Positions 1-8,170 of a DNA stretch of 64,000 nucleotides are shown here, one piece after another; within the stretch, counting starts at the first letter, position 1, and the number at the start of each line of letters is the position of its first letter. Both the position numbers and the translations under genes were made by a program. The notes below the pieces were generated by a model that searched no databases, was not told where the DNA came from, and saw nothing but the letters and a program-made list of their open reading frames with translations. Origin of the DNA: UMGS1002 sp050946195 (GTDB taxonomy: Bacteria; Bacillota; Clostridia; Oscillospirales; CAG-272); the NCBI GenBank assembly GCA_050946195.1, contig JBMNUI010000002.1, forward strand, positions 1 to 64,000, read 5' to 3'.

Positions 1-396
1 CGGTTTGTTGGAAAGATCGCCGCAGTCGTTAGTCGCACCCGACCAAGGCAGATTTGACCCATCCAGATAATCTCCCGCTTTGAAAGGTGTGATTTCGACT
101 ATCAGTGTTTCAAACTTCTCATCGGTTCTGGCGTTGCCATTGTAGGTAAGGCAGTAGTCGTAGAGGTTTAAGGTTGCGCCGGAGTTGTTGTAAATCTCAA
201 TGAACTCAAAGACGTCCTTGCCATCGCTCCAGCCCCCGGTCCCGTCGCCGGCCTGGTCTGGGCAGATTTCGGTGATAACCCAGTCGGGCCCTCTCGTCGT
301 TGAGGAGGTGGTTGTAACCATTGTGGCTGAGGCTGTTGTTGTCCAAATGGAAGCAAATAAACATGCTACCAAGAAAACAGCATAGAATTTTTTCAT
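1..396 (-). CDS. Secreted lamin-tail-domain protein, partial (3' end outside window)
   Basis: The visible 132 residues begin with a signal peptide (MKKFYAVFLVACLFA, ending near ASA), a short threonine-rich stretch and then a lamin-tail (LTD) domain with the segment VFEFIEIYNNSGATLNLYDY. The start ATG at 396 is preceded by AAAGGGG at a good distance and by a consensus promoter (437-465). It is a close paralogue of the neighbouring gene at 566-1993: 86 bp are identical at DNA level, so the pair is probably a recent tandem duplication. LTD domains occur in secreted bacterial proteins and are thought to help attachment or nuclease targeting; the actual role here is unknown. The stop lies beyond the left edge. 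Confidence 0.85.
   Translation of the reverse strand, partial: MKKFYAVFLVACLFASIWTTTASATMVTTTSSTTRGPDWVITEICPDQAGDGTGGWSDGKDVFEFIEIYNNSGATLNLYDYCLTYNGNARTDEKFETLIVEITPFKAGDYLDGSNLPWSGATNDCGDLSNKP
141..226. repeat. 86-bp identical block shared by the two LTD genes (copy 1)
   Basis: Identical to 1729-1814 and encoding the core of the LTD domain in both genes, both on the minus strand. The flanks are also similar but diverged, as expected for a recent gene duplication. Confidence 0.9.
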
Positions 397-436
397 TGAT
401 AAGGCCATCCCCTTTCAAGTTATTTTTGGTATACTA

Positions 437-465
437 ATTATAATGTACAAACACTGCTTTGTCAA
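437..465 (-). promoter_or_regulatory. Consensus promoter for the partial LTD gene
   Basis: On the minus strand TTGACA (460-465), a 17-nt spacer and TATAAT (437-442). It lies about 40 nt upstream of the start at 396. Confidence 0.8.
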
Positions 466-511
466 CTGTTTTATAATTTTTGTACAAATTGCCCAAAGCT
501 CGGATATCAGG

Positions 512-548
512 AATAAGACGGCATCGCAGAGACCTGCGATGCCGTCTT
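512..548 (-). terminator. Terminator after the second LTD gene
   Basis: A 15-bp perfect stem (515-529 with 534-548) directly downstream of the stop at 566 on the minus strand. The following T-tract is weak (TTATTCC). Confidence 0.6.
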
Positions 549-565
549 GCTTCCGGGTTTGCCTG

Positions 566-1993
566 TCAGCGCTGTTTTTTCGGACCTTTCTTCCTTCGGA
601 CCGAATATGCCGCAAGTCCGAGCGCGGCGATTATACCGGGTCCGGCTGCCGACCTGCAGCCGCGCGTCTCCTTGCAGCCGCCATCTTTGCCCGGGGCGGT
701 GGTTGTTCCGCCGGGGGTTGTGGTGCCGCTAGGTGCGGTGGTTCCTGTTCCGGTCCCGGTGCCGGTATCGGTGGACGTTCCGGTATTATCGGCAGTTGTG
801 CCGGTGCCCTCGGTTGTGGTGTCGTCGGGGGCGGCAGTGACAATGTCGGTGACGGTTATATCGTCGTTTGCAAATTTGTACAAAAGATGGTAGGTTCCCG
901 CCGCCGGGGCGGTAAATGTGGTGCCGGTGTGATAGAGGACTCCGTCAACCACAAAGCCCTGAAACTCGCCGAGTCCGGCATCGGGGACATAAATATCCTC
1001 GGTAAAGGTGCAGCTCTCTCCCGCCTCCATGGGAACGCCGAGCATCAGCTTCTGAAGCGGCAGCAGTCTTCCGACCGTTGCGTCGGATTTTACATCGGAG
1101 TAAGGCAGCAGCAACTGCATTCTCCTTGAATCCGGAGTCAGGTCCAATTCGGCAGCACCGTAGCCCTGGTTGTCGACCGTAAAGTGATATGATTGGTTTG
1201 CTATCGAACCGGCCGTGAGCTGGTTATTGAAATCAACCGTAGCCCAGGCACTAAGCTCGATGCTCTCGGTATAGACAACCGGATAATTGTTTTCGCTGCC
1301 GGGCTCGGTGTTGGCGGCCGAGTTTAAAGCTTCGGAGTAGAGCGCGATGCCGTATGTCCCGACAGCGCTGTTCTTTACGTTAAAGTTTTTGTCGTGTCCG
1401 CCGTAGTCGACGTTGGCGGCGCCATCGACCGCGATTACCTTAACATTTTCGGGTATACTCCAGAAGCTGCGGAAATCGTTGATGGACACGCCTTTTCCGT
1501 TATTCCAGAGGGCATAATAAGCCTCGTTGTACATGACCCAGAGAACAACTACTTCACCGGGTGCTACCATGCAGGTATCGGGGTTGACCGGCTTGTTGGA
1601 GAGGTCGCAGCATTCATATGACTGACCGCTCCAGGGCAGATTTGTGCCGTCCAGATAGTCTCCCGGCTTAATGGGGGTTATCTCGACTATCTGTTTTTCA
1701 AACCTCTCATTGGTTCTGGCATAGCCGTTGTAGGTAAGGCAGTAGTCGTAGAGGTTTAAGGTTGCGCCGGAGTTGTTGTAAATCTCAATGAACTCAAAGA
1801 CGTCCTTGCCATCGTTCCAGCCTCCGGTTCCGTCGCCTTGCATGTCTGGGCAGATTTCTGTGATGACCCAGTCGGGCCTGTTTGCCGGGGCGGTCTGCGC
1901 ATAAATCGCGTTATCACAACAAGCTCCTGCCGCAAGAATGCGGCTCGGGGCGAGCAGTAATATCATTATGATAATTGAAATTGCCTTTTTCAT
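566..1993 (-). CDS. Secreted lamin-tail-domain protein with Thr/Gly linker and C-terminal membrane anchor
   Basis: A 475-residue exported protein. It has an N-terminal signal peptide (MKKAISIIIMILLLAPSRILA), an LTD domain at about residues 38-180 (PDWVITEICPD, VFEFIEIYNNSGATLNLYDY), a beta-rich middle part, a low-complexity Thr/Gly linker (repeated TGTGTGT, TTTPGGTTT) and a C-terminus with GCRSAAGP, a hydrophobic helix and a basic tail RRKKGPKKQR. That architecture is a cell-surface protein held by a C-terminal membrane segment. It is not an LPXTG signal; the C-x-S-x-x-G-P pattern recurs in the protein at 22822-24237. I chose the ATG at 1993, 48 codons inside the longest ORF, because GGAGGA precedes it and the signal peptide begins there. 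Its ligand is unknown. Confidence 0.85.
   Translation of the reverse strand: MKKAISIIIMILLLAPSRILAAGACCDNAIYAQTAPANRPDWVITEICPDMQGDGTGGWNDGKDVFEFIEIYNNSGATLNLYDYCLTYNGYARTNERFEKQIVEITPIKPGDYLDGTNLPWSGQSYECCDLSNKPVNPDTCMVAPGEVVVLWVMYNEAYYALWNNGKGVSINDFRSFWSIPENVKVIAVDGAANVDYGGHDKNFNVKNSAVGTYGIALYSEALNSAANTEPGSENNYPVVYTESIELSAWATVDFNNQLTAGSIANQSYHFTVDNQGYGAAELDLTPDSRRMQLLLPYSDVKSDATVGRLLPLQKLMLGVPMEAGESCTFTEDIYVPDAGLGEFQGFVVDGVLYHTGTTFTAPAAGTYHLLYKFANDDITVTDIVTAAPDDTTTEGTGTTADNTGTSTDTGTGTGTGTTAPSGTTTPGGTTTAPGKDGGCKETRGCRSAAGPGIIAALGLAAYSVRRKKGPKKQR
1729..1814. repeat. 86-bp identical block shared by the two LTD genes (copy 2)
   Basis: Partner of 141-226. A substrate for homologous recombination that could delete or amplify the gene. 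Confidence 0.9.
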
Positions 1994-2198
1994 CGGATCC
2001 TCCAAAAAATGCCGCGGCAGATATAGCCGCTTATTTGTATAAAATAATAACCGGATGTCGTTGCTTTTCGGACCGAGGCGAGCCATCCGGCCGCGCCCCG
2101 GCCAAAGCCGTTTTTCCGCAGGTTCGGACAAATACATTATGCGTTAAATCTATGTATAAGATACGTTCGCGCATAAAACCAGATTTTAACGAGCCGGC

Positions 2199-2227
2199 TT
2201 TACATTTTAATGCGGCTGTGATATACT
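2199..2227 (+). promoter_or_regulatory. Promoter for the hydrolase-ruvX pair
   Basis: TTTACA (2199-2204), 17-nt spacer, TATACT (2222-2227), about 34 nt before the ATG at 2261. Confidence 0.6.
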
Positions 2228-2260
2228 GAAGCCGGATTTTTTCAGGGAAAGGAGCCGGGG

Positions 2261-3211
2261 ATGCCAACTTGTTTTTCTGAATTTTCGTTTCGCTCATCAG
2301 ACGGCAGGAGCATTGCGGCCGGCTTTATCTGGGCGCCCGAAGCCGGGCCTTCTGGCGTGGTGCAGCTCAGCCACGGGATGAACGAATATATAGGGCGATA
2401 CTCGGATTTTGCAGAATTTCTGTGTACACGCGGCTACGTCGTCTGCGGACATGACCATATAGGCCACGGGCACACGGCGCCCTCGGACGCCGACCTCGGG
2501 CATATTCCCCGGCGCGGCGGGGGCGACATTCTGGTCGAGGACCTGCACGCAGCGACGACAATAATAAAAGAAAAATACCCCGGCCTCCCGGTCTTTCTGC
2601 TCGGGCACAGCATGGGCTCCTTTGTCGCCCGCCTGTATCTATCAAAGTACGGCAGCGAACTTGCCGGCGCCATACTGTCGGGAACCGGCAGGTGCGATCA
2701 GCCGACCGGCCTTGGCAAGTTGCTTTGCCGGGTCATAGGGCTGTTCCGAGGCGGCAGAGCAAGGTCAAAGCTGATATACACCCTTGCCTTCGGTTCATAT
2801 CTGGAAAGGATAGGAAAAGACGCCCCGAAATTCGCCTGGCTCTCGCGCGATACTGAGGTTGTCGAGAAATATTCAAACGACAAATACTGTTCATCTTTTA
2901 TATTTACGGCAGACGGGTTTTATACCCTCTTCGACATGCTCGGGCGGGTGTCAGAGCAAAAGCGGGCGCAGACTGTTCCCAGGACCACACCGGTTTTGAT
3001 AATAAGCGGCACCGAGGACCCGGTGGGAGGATACGGACAGGGGCCAAAGGAGGTTTACCGCCGGCTGTTTGCGGCCGGACATCATGACCTGACCCTCTCG
3101 CTCTATCCCGGAATGAGGCATGAGGTGTTGAACGAAATCGGCCGGGAAAAGGTTTATTCCGATATTCTTGAATGGCTGAACAAAAGAGCCGGGGCGGCAC
3201 GGCCCGACTAA
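2261..3211 (+). CDS. Alpha/beta hydrolase, lysophospholipase / monoacylglycerol lipase family
   Basis: A 316-residue cytoplasmic alpha/beta hydrolase of the PldB/serine aminopeptidase-S33-like family (Hydrolase_4). Visible features are the early HGMNEYIGRY segment of the oxyanion-hole region, the nucleophile elbow GHSMGS at 115-120 (Ser117), the acid in SGTEDPVGG and the histidine in YPGMRHEVLNE, so the Ser-Asp-His triad is complete. No signal peptide is present. AAAGGAG precedes the ATG. It probably cleaves acyl esters such as monoglycerides or lysophospholipids, but the substrate cannot be read from sequence. It is followed after 10 nt by ruvX, so the two are likely co-transcribed without an obvious functional link. 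Confidence 0.88.
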   Translation: MPTCFSEFSFRSSDGRSIAAGFIWAPEAGPSGVVQLSHGMNEYIGRYSDFAEFLCTRGYVVCGHDHIGHGHTAPSDADLGHIPRRGGGDILVEDLHAATTIIKEKYPGLPVFLLGHSMGSFVARLYLSKYGSELAGAILSGTGRCDQPTGLGKLLCRVIGLFRGGRARSKLIYTLAFGSYLERIGKDAPKFAWLSRDTEVVEKYSNDKYCSSFIFTADGFYTLFDMLGRVSEQKRAQTVPRTTPVLIISGTEDPVGGYGQGPKEVYRRLFAAGHHDLTLSLYPGMRHEVLNEIGREKVYSDILEWLNKRAGAARPD

Positions 3212-3221
3212 AAGGAGAGAT

Positions 3222-3671
3222 ATGGAGAATATAGAGGAAATCAAAAAAACCACCGGAAAAATCATGGCGGTCGACTTTGGTGACACGCGCACCGGAATTG
3301 CGGTATCCGACGCCATGCGGCTGCTGGCATCCGGTGCGGGCTGCATTACGCCGGGCGGGATTCAAAAGACCGCCGATGCGATTGCCGCCGATGCCAGAGC
3401 GCGCGGCGTGTCTGCGGTGGTGGTCGGCCTGCCTAAAAACATGAACGGCAGCGAGGGTCCGCGCGCCATGAGGTGCCGCGAGCTTGCCCGGCTGCTCCGG
3501 GAGCGACTGGACATTCCGGTGGTGCTGGTCGACGAGCGGCTGACGACTGTAGGCGCTTCGCGCTACCTTGACGCCACCGAGACCCGCGGGAAAAAGCGCA
3601 AAGGGGTAATCGACTCGCTCTCGGCAGAAATCATTCTCCAGAAAGTACTCGACAGGCTGAAAAACGACTAA
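3222..3671 (+). CDS. ruvX: Putative pre-16S rRNA nuclease / Holliday-junction resolvase-like YqgF
   Basis: 149 residues of the YqgF/RuvX family, an RNase H-like fold. Motifs are MAVDFGDTRTGIAVSD near the N-terminus (the first catalytic Asp), VVVGLPKNMNGSEG and VDERLTT with the catalytic acid and LSAEIILQ at the end. Length is normal for the family. In E. coli and Mycobacterium this nuclease acts in 16S rRNA 5' maturation and has been proposed as a resolvase. AAAGGAG lies just upstream of the ATG, overlapping the gap after the hydrolase gene. Confidence 0.92.
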   Translation: MENIEEIKKTTGKIMAVDFGDTRTGIAVSDAMRLLASGAGCITPGGIQKTADAIAADARARGVSAVVVGLPKNMNGSEGPRAMRCRELARLLRERLDIPVVLVDERLTTVGASRYLDATETRGKKRKGVIDSLSAEIILQKVLDRLKND

Positions 3672-3762
3672 AAGCCTACGTTTGCCCTGCATCCTCCGGG
3701 GCGAGATAACACAAAAAACACGTCCCGCCGGAAAATGTAAACCGCTTTTTTCGCCTCTGCTA

Positions 3763-3791
3763 TTTACTTTTCGGGCCGATTGTGGTATTAT
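3763..3791 (+). promoter_or_regulatory. Candidate promoter for PFOR
   Basis: TTTACT (3763-3768), 17-nt spacer, TATTAT (3786-3791), about 88 nt upstream of the ATG at 3879. The leader has no recognisable riboswitch. Confidence 0.5.
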
Positions 3792-3878
3792 TAACAGTGA
3801 AGGCGGCGTGCCGGTTTCAGACGCGCCGCCGCGATGACGCATGCAAAAATTTACGTATATATTCAGGGAGGATTCCAA

Positions 3879-6800
3879 ATGGCAATCAAACGCAAGAAAC
3901 TATCAATGGACGGCAATGCCGCTGCGGCGCACGTGTCATATGCGTTCACCGAAGTGGCTGCCATTTATCCCATAACGCCGTCGTCTCCGATGGCCGAACT
4001 GGTGGATTCCTGGGCTGCAATCGGAAAGAATTATGCCGGCGACCCTGCGGTGAATATTTTCGGAGACAGAGTGAAGGTGGTCGAGATGCAGTCAGAAGCC
4101 GGAGCTGCCGGTGCGGTGCACGGCTCGCTGGCCGCCGGCGCGCTGACCACTACATACACCGCATCCCAAGGGCTGTTGCTCATGATCCCCAATCTTTATA
4201 AAATCGCCGGCGAGCTGCTCCCCGGGGTGGTTCATGTGGCGGCCCGGACGGTAGCCACACACGCGCTGAGCATATTCGGAGACCATTCGGATGTCTACGC
4301 CTGCCGTCAGACCGGCTGCGCAATGATTGCCGAATCCAACCCGCAGGAGATAATGGACCTGGGGGCGGTGGCCCACCTGGCCGCAATCAAGGGAAGAGTT
4401 CCGTTTATCTCCTTCTTTGACGGCTTCCGCACCTCGCACGAGATACAGAAAATCGAGGTCTGGGATCTCCCCGAGCTCAGGGCGCTTGTCGACATGAAGG
4501 CGGTCGAGGAGTTCCGTGCCAGCGCGCTGAATCCCGAGCGCCCGGTGCTCCGCGGCTCGGCCGAGAACGGGGACATCTTCTTCCAGCACCGCGAAGCCTG
4601 CAACCCCTACTACAACGCGCTCCCCGACATTGTCGAGGATTACATGAACAAAATAAACGAGCTAATCGGCACAAATTACAAGCTCTTCAACTACTACGGA
4701 GCCCCCGATGCCGAGCGGGTGATTGTTGCCATGGGCTCGGTCTGCGACGTCGCCGAGGAGGTTGTCGACTATATGAACGCACGCGGCGAGCGTGTCGGGC
4801 TTATCAAGGTCAGGCTTTACAGGCCCTTCTCGGCCGAGAGGCTTGTTGCCGCAATCCCCGAGACCGTCAAGAAAATTGCGGTTCTCGACCGCACCAAGGA
4901 GCCCGGCTCGATAGGCGAGCCGCTTTACCTTGACGTCGTGGCCGCACTCAACAAGGCCGGCAGGTCAACCCAAGTTGTGGGCGGCCGCTACGGGCTGAGC
5001 TCAAAGGACACGCCCCCCTCCTCTATCTTCGCGGTGTTTGACAATCTCGCCCTCGAGAACCCGAAAAACAACTTTACTGTCGGAATCGTTGACGATGTGA
5101 CCGGGCTCTCGCTGCCCGAGCGCGAATGCCCCGACACCTCGCCGAGCGGCACCATCGCCTGCAAGTTCTGGGGGCTGGGCGGCGACGGTACTGTCAGTGC
5201 AAACAAGAACTCTATCAAAATCATCGGCGACCACACCGACAAGTACATACAGGCATACTTCCAGTATGACTCCAAAAAGACCCTCGGCTTTACCATCTCG
5301 CACCTGCGCTTCGGTGACAAGCCGATAAAGAGCACCTACTATATAAAGAGAGCCGATTTTGTCGCATGCCACAACCACGCGTACCTCGACAAGTACGAGA
5401 GCATGCTCACCGACCTCAAGCCCGGGGGAACTTTCCTGCTTGACTGCCCCTGGAGTGAGGAGGAGCTCTCCGAGAAGCTGCCGGCAAAGGTCAAGAGATA
5501 CATCGCACAGAATAACATCAATTTTTACATTATAGACGCCACCGGTATTGCAACCAAAATCGGCAATGTCAAGGTCAAGAATACAGTGCTGCAGTCGGCC
5601 TTCTTCTCGCTGGCGGGAGTCCTGCCGAAGGACAAGGCTATCGAGTATATGAAGAAGGCAGCCTACAAGTCCTATATCAGCAAGGGTCAGGCAATAGTCA
5701 ACCTCAATTATGCCGCCATCGACGCCGGAAGCGACGCCGTGGTGAAGGTCAATGTGCCCGAAGAGTGGAAGTACTGCGCACCCGACCTGCCGAAGGCGTC
5801 CTTTGAAAGTAAGCGCGCCGACCTTGCAGAGTATGTCAACAAAATTTCGCGGGTTGTCAACAGCATGGACGGCGACCTGTTGCCGGTATCGGCTTTCAAG
5901 GACCGCCCCGACGGCACCTTCCCGCTGGGCGCATCTGCCGACGACAAGCGCGGTGTTGCCGTGAATGTACCGGTCTGGCATCCCGAGAACTGCATCCAGT
6001 GCAACCAGTGCGCCTTCGTCTGTCCGCATGCCGCAATCCGGCCCTTTGCCATGACCGAGGCCGAGGCCACCGCAGCGCCGGCACAGACCAAGTTTGCCGC
6101 AAGGCCGGTTGTCAAGACCAATTATAAGTTCACCATTGCAATCAGTCCGCTCGACTGCATGGGCTGCACGCTTTGCGTCAAGGCCTGCCCGACCAAGCCC
6201 GAAAAGCGCGCTCTCGAGATGACAAACATCGACAGCCAGCGCGACCAGCAGGCGGTGTTCGACTATGCCGTCCAGAATGTGTCCGAAAAACCCGAGCTTA
6301 TCAACAATACCATCAAGGGCAGCCAGTTCAAGCAGCCGCTGCTTGAGTTCTCGGGCGCCTGCGCGGGCTGCGCCGAAACGGTATATGCACGCCTTATCAC
6401 GCAGCTCTTCGGCGAGAGAATGTATATTGCCAACGCGACAGGCTGCTCCTCAATCTGGGGCGGTCAGGCTCCCGGCTTCCCGTATACCGTAAACAAAGAA
6501 AGCGGGCGCGGCCCGGCCTGGGCAAACTCGCTCTTTGAGGACAACGCCGAGTTCGGGCTCGGAATTATGCTCGGCCAGAAGGTTATCCGCGAGCGGCTGA
6601 TCTCGCTTGTCAGAAAGCTCTCCGAGAACTACGCAAAGCTTGAGGGTGCCGCCGATATGAAGGCGGTGGCCGACAGATATCTTGAAACGGTCAACGACGG
6701 TGCCGCAAACGCCGAGGCCACAAAAGCGCTGGTCGAGATGCTGAGGAAAAATGTCTGCAAGACCGACTGCGACTACTGCGAGGCCGAGCGGAAGATACTC

Positions 6801-7472
6801 GAAGGCGCCGAATATCTGACCAAAAAGTCGGTCTGGATCTTCGGCGGCGACGGCTGGGCTTACGATATCGGCTTCGGCGGGCTTGACCATGTGCTTGCCT
6901 CGGGCGAAGACGTGAATATCATGGTATTTGACACCGAGGTTTACTCCAACACCGGCGGGCAGGCGTCAAAGGCCTCCCAAATAGGTCAGGTGGCGCAGTT
7001 CGCCGCGGCCGGCAAGCCGATTAACAAGAAGAACCTCGCCGAAATCGCGCTGTCCTACGGATATGCCTATGTCGCGCAGGTTGCGGTAGGCGCCGATATG
7101 AACCAGACCCTCAAAGCCATACGCGAGGCCGAGGCCTATCCCGGACCGTCGCTGATTATCGGCTACGCGCCCTGTGAGATGCACGGTCTCAAGGGCGGTA
7201 TGAAGAACAGCCAGCTCGAGATGAAGCGTGCGGTCGAGGCCGGCTACTGGCATCTCTTCCGCTACAATCCGGCAGCTGAGGGGGCAAACAGATTCGTCAT
7301 CGACTCCAAGGAGCCGACCGGAAGCTACATCGACTTCATCTCCTCCGAGGTGCGGTACGCGCGGCTTGCCCAGCAGTTCCCCGAGAGGGCAAAGGAGCTC
7401 TTCGCCAAAGCCGAGGAGGCCGCAAAGGCAAGATACAACAGACTTCTCAAGTACAAGCAACTCTACGAGTAA
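3879..7472 (+). CDS. nifJ: Pyruvate:ferredoxin (flavodoxin) oxidoreductase, single-chain
   Basis: A 1197-residue homodimeric PFOR carrying all domains on one chain. It oxidatively decarboxylates pyruvate with CoA to acetyl-CoA and CO2 and reduces ferredoxin, the central step of anaerobic carbon metabolism. The N-terminal pyruvate-binding region has YPITPSSPMAE; two 4Fe-4S clusters lie near residues 705-716 (CIQCNQCAFVCP) and 759-768 (CMGCTLCVKACP); CAGCAET precedes the TPP domain, and the TPP motif is GGDGWAYDIG near 989 with NTGGQ. GGGAGGA precedes the ATG at 3879; the longer upstream ORF start has no ribosome-binding site. Length matches the family. The gene is monocistronic, between its own promoter and a strong terminator. 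Confidence 0.97.
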   Translation: MAIKRKKLSMDGNAAAAHVSYAFTEVAAIYPITPSSPMAELVDSWAAIGKNYAGDPAVNIFGDRVKVVEMQSEAGAAGAVHGSLAAGALTTTYTASQGLLLMIPNLYKIAGELLPGVVHVAARTVATHALSIFGDHSDVYACRQTGCAMIAESNPQEIMDLGAVAHLAAIKGRVPFISFFDGFRTSHEIQKIEVWDLPELRALVDMKAVEEFRASALNPERPVLRGSAENGDIFFQHREACNPYYNALPDIVEDYMNKINELIGTNYKLFNYYGAPDAERVIVAMGSVCDVAEEVVDYMNARGERVGLIKVRLYRPFSAERLVAAIPETVKKIAVLDRTKEPGSIGEPLYLDVVAALNKAGRSTQVVGGRYGLSSKDTPPSSIFAVFDNLALENPKNNFTVGIVDDVTGLSLPERECPDTSPSGTIACKFWGLGGDGTVSANKNSIKIIGDHTDKYIQAYFQYDSKKTLGFTISHLRFGDKPIKSTYYIKRADFVACHNHAYLDKYESMLTDLKPGGTFLLDCPWSEEELSEKLPAKVKRYIAQNNINFYIIDATGIATKIGNVKVKNTVLQSAFFSLAGVLPKDKAIEYMKKAAYKSYISKGQAIVNLNYAAIDAGSDAVVKVNVPEEWKYCAPDLPKASFESKRADLAEYVNKISRVVNSMDGDLLPVSAFKDRPDGTFPLGASADDKRGVAVNVPVWHPENCIQCNQCAFVCPHAAIRPFAMTEAEATAAPAQTKFAARPVVKTNYKFTIAISPLDCMGCTLCVKACPTKPEKRALEMTNIDSQRDQQAVFDYAVQNVSEKPELINNTIKGSQFKQPLLEFSGACAGCAETVYARLITQLFGERMYIANATGCSSIWGGQAPGFPYTVNKESGRGPAWANSLFEDNAEFGLGIMLGQKVIRERLISLVRKLSENYAKLEGAADMKAVADRYLETVNDGAANAEATKALVEMLRKNVCKTDCDYCEAERKILEGAEYLTKKSVWIFGGDGWAYDIGFGGLDHVLASGEDVNIMVFDTEVYSNTGGQASKASQIGQVAQFAAAGKPINKKNLAEIALSYGYAYVAQVAVGADMNQTLKAIREAEAYPGPSLIIGYAPCEMHGLKGGMKNSQLEMKRAVEAGYWHLFRYNPAAEGANRFVIDSKEPTGSYIDFISSEVRYARLAQQFPERAKELFAKAEEAAKARYNRLLKYKQLYE

Positions 7473-7487
7473 GCCTATACAACACAG

Positions 7488-7520
7488 CAAGGCCGCTGTC
7501 ACATGGCAGCGGCCTTGTTT
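7488..7520 (+). terminator. Terminator after PFOR
   Basis: An 11-bp GC-rich stem (CAAGGCCGCTG with CAGCGGCCTTG) followed by TTT, 16 nt past the stop. Confidence 0.8.
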
Positions 7521-7525
7521 GCGTT

Positions 7526-7568
7526 CGGGGGCTACTTCTGCCCCACATCCCGCTTAAGACTCTTTTTT
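7526..7568. repeat. GGGGGC..GCCCC / CGCTTAAGA intergenic repeat (copy 1)
   Basis: CGGGG-GCTACTTCTG-CCCC followed by ACATCCCGCTTAAGA and a T-run. Related copies are at 8911-8926, 41917-41953, 58721-58745 and 61175-61257. Confidence 0.6.
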
Positions 7569-7587
7569 CACGGCAGAGCCCCACAGC

Positions 7588-7617
7588 AAAGCGGGGGACA
7601 AAACTGTCCCCCGCCCT
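7588..7617. terminator. Bidirectional terminator 3' of tRNA-Gln
   Basis: A 10-bp stem GCGGGGGACA/TGTCCCCCGC (7591-7614). It starts a few bases after the tRNA 3' end on the minus strand and has CCTTTT on the plus strand. Confidence 0.75.
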
Positions 7618-7619
7618 TT

Positions 7620-7695
7620 TGGCTGCGGCACTAGGATTCGAACCTAGGTAATGACGGAGTCAGAGTCCGTTGCCTTACCGCTTGGCGATGCCGCA
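7620..7695 (-). tRNA. tRNA-Gln (CUG anticodon)
   Basis: A complete 76-nt cloverleaf on the minus strand with acceptor TGCGGCA/TGCCGCA, discriminator G and encoded CCA. The anticodon stem ACGGA/TCCGT encloses loop CTCTGAC, giving CUG. The T-loop is GGTTCGAATCC-like. Confidence 0.95.
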
Positions 7696-7717
7696 ATATA
7701 TTCTTCAGACAAAGCGT

Positions 7718-7746
7718 ATTATACCAAAATGATTCCTGTTTGTCAA
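7718..7746 (-). promoter_or_regulatory. Consensus promoter for tRNA-Gln
   Basis: Minus-strand TTGACA (7741-7746), 17-nt spacer, TATAAT (7718-7723), ending 22 nt before the mature 5' end. Confidence 0.85.
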
Positions 7747-7829
7747 GATGAAAATATATCAAAAATTGCAGGTTTTGTTGGTTATCCGCTGATACAAAAC
7801 AAGCGGGGTGTAGTGACAAGCCGGGCTTG

Positions 7830-8040
7830 TTAATCCGGCTTTGAAAACCTGTCAACCGCCTCGGCGACTCCGACGTCTGTCTGGTAAAAGCTATTTATGA
7901 CCGTGATTTTATTTGCAATCGTCAAAAGAATAAGGCGCGGCCGAAGGTTCCTTTTCGGTCCCGATATTCATAAGCTCTGTTATCTGCTCCGATCCGGCCA
8001 CATTTTGAGTCACGAAAAGCACAAATAACACTATATATTG
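7830..8040 (-). pseudogene. Possible frameshifted gene remnant, origin uncertain
   Basis: The stretch 7747-8170 has no intact gene. On the minus strand two short open segments overlap in different frames: one ends at 7909 with the residues SEQITELMNIGTEKEPSAAP, the other ends at 7830 with ANKITVINSFYQTDVGVAEA. The last piece (DVGVAEAVDRF) faintly resembles the C-terminus of Cof-type HAD phosphatases (DGVAKAIEKF pattern). Neither segment has a start codon with a ribosome-binding site. I read this as a decayed gene end with low certainty; nothing else was recognised between the tRNA promoter and 8080. Confidence 0.25.
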
Positions 8041-8081
8041 AATTTATCTTTATCACCATGTGATTTTTTACAAAAAACCAC

Positions 8082-8110
8082 TTTTATTTTATTGTGTTTT
8101 GTATTATAAT
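8082..8110 (+). promoter_or_regulatory. Candidate promoter for the ZapA-like gene
   Basis: A perfect TATAAT (8105-8110) with a poor -35 (TTTTAT at 8082-8087, 17-nt spacing) in AT-rich DNA, 60 nt before the ATG. Confidence 0.4.
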
Positions 8111-8170
8111 TAAACATGAGAGAATATCAAAAAAAGCCGCCCGGCCGAATCTTACAACCCGGAGGAGAAA

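Noticed and set aside
443..1129. 228-codon plus-strand ORF rich in Gly, Arg and Cys
   Set aside because: It is antisense to the Thr/Gly linker of the LTD gene; its composition is an artefact of that repetitive DNA and there is no ribosome-binding site.
3672..3878. Possible riboswitch or attenuator upstream of PFOR
   Set aside because: Only a weak GCCC/GGGGC hairpin before the promoter and no known aptamer pattern; most of the stretch lies upstream of the predicted transcription start.
5001..6029. 342-codon ORF antisense to PFOR
   Set aside because: Long only because of the GC-rich codon pattern of the sense gene; no start signal and no recognisable domain.
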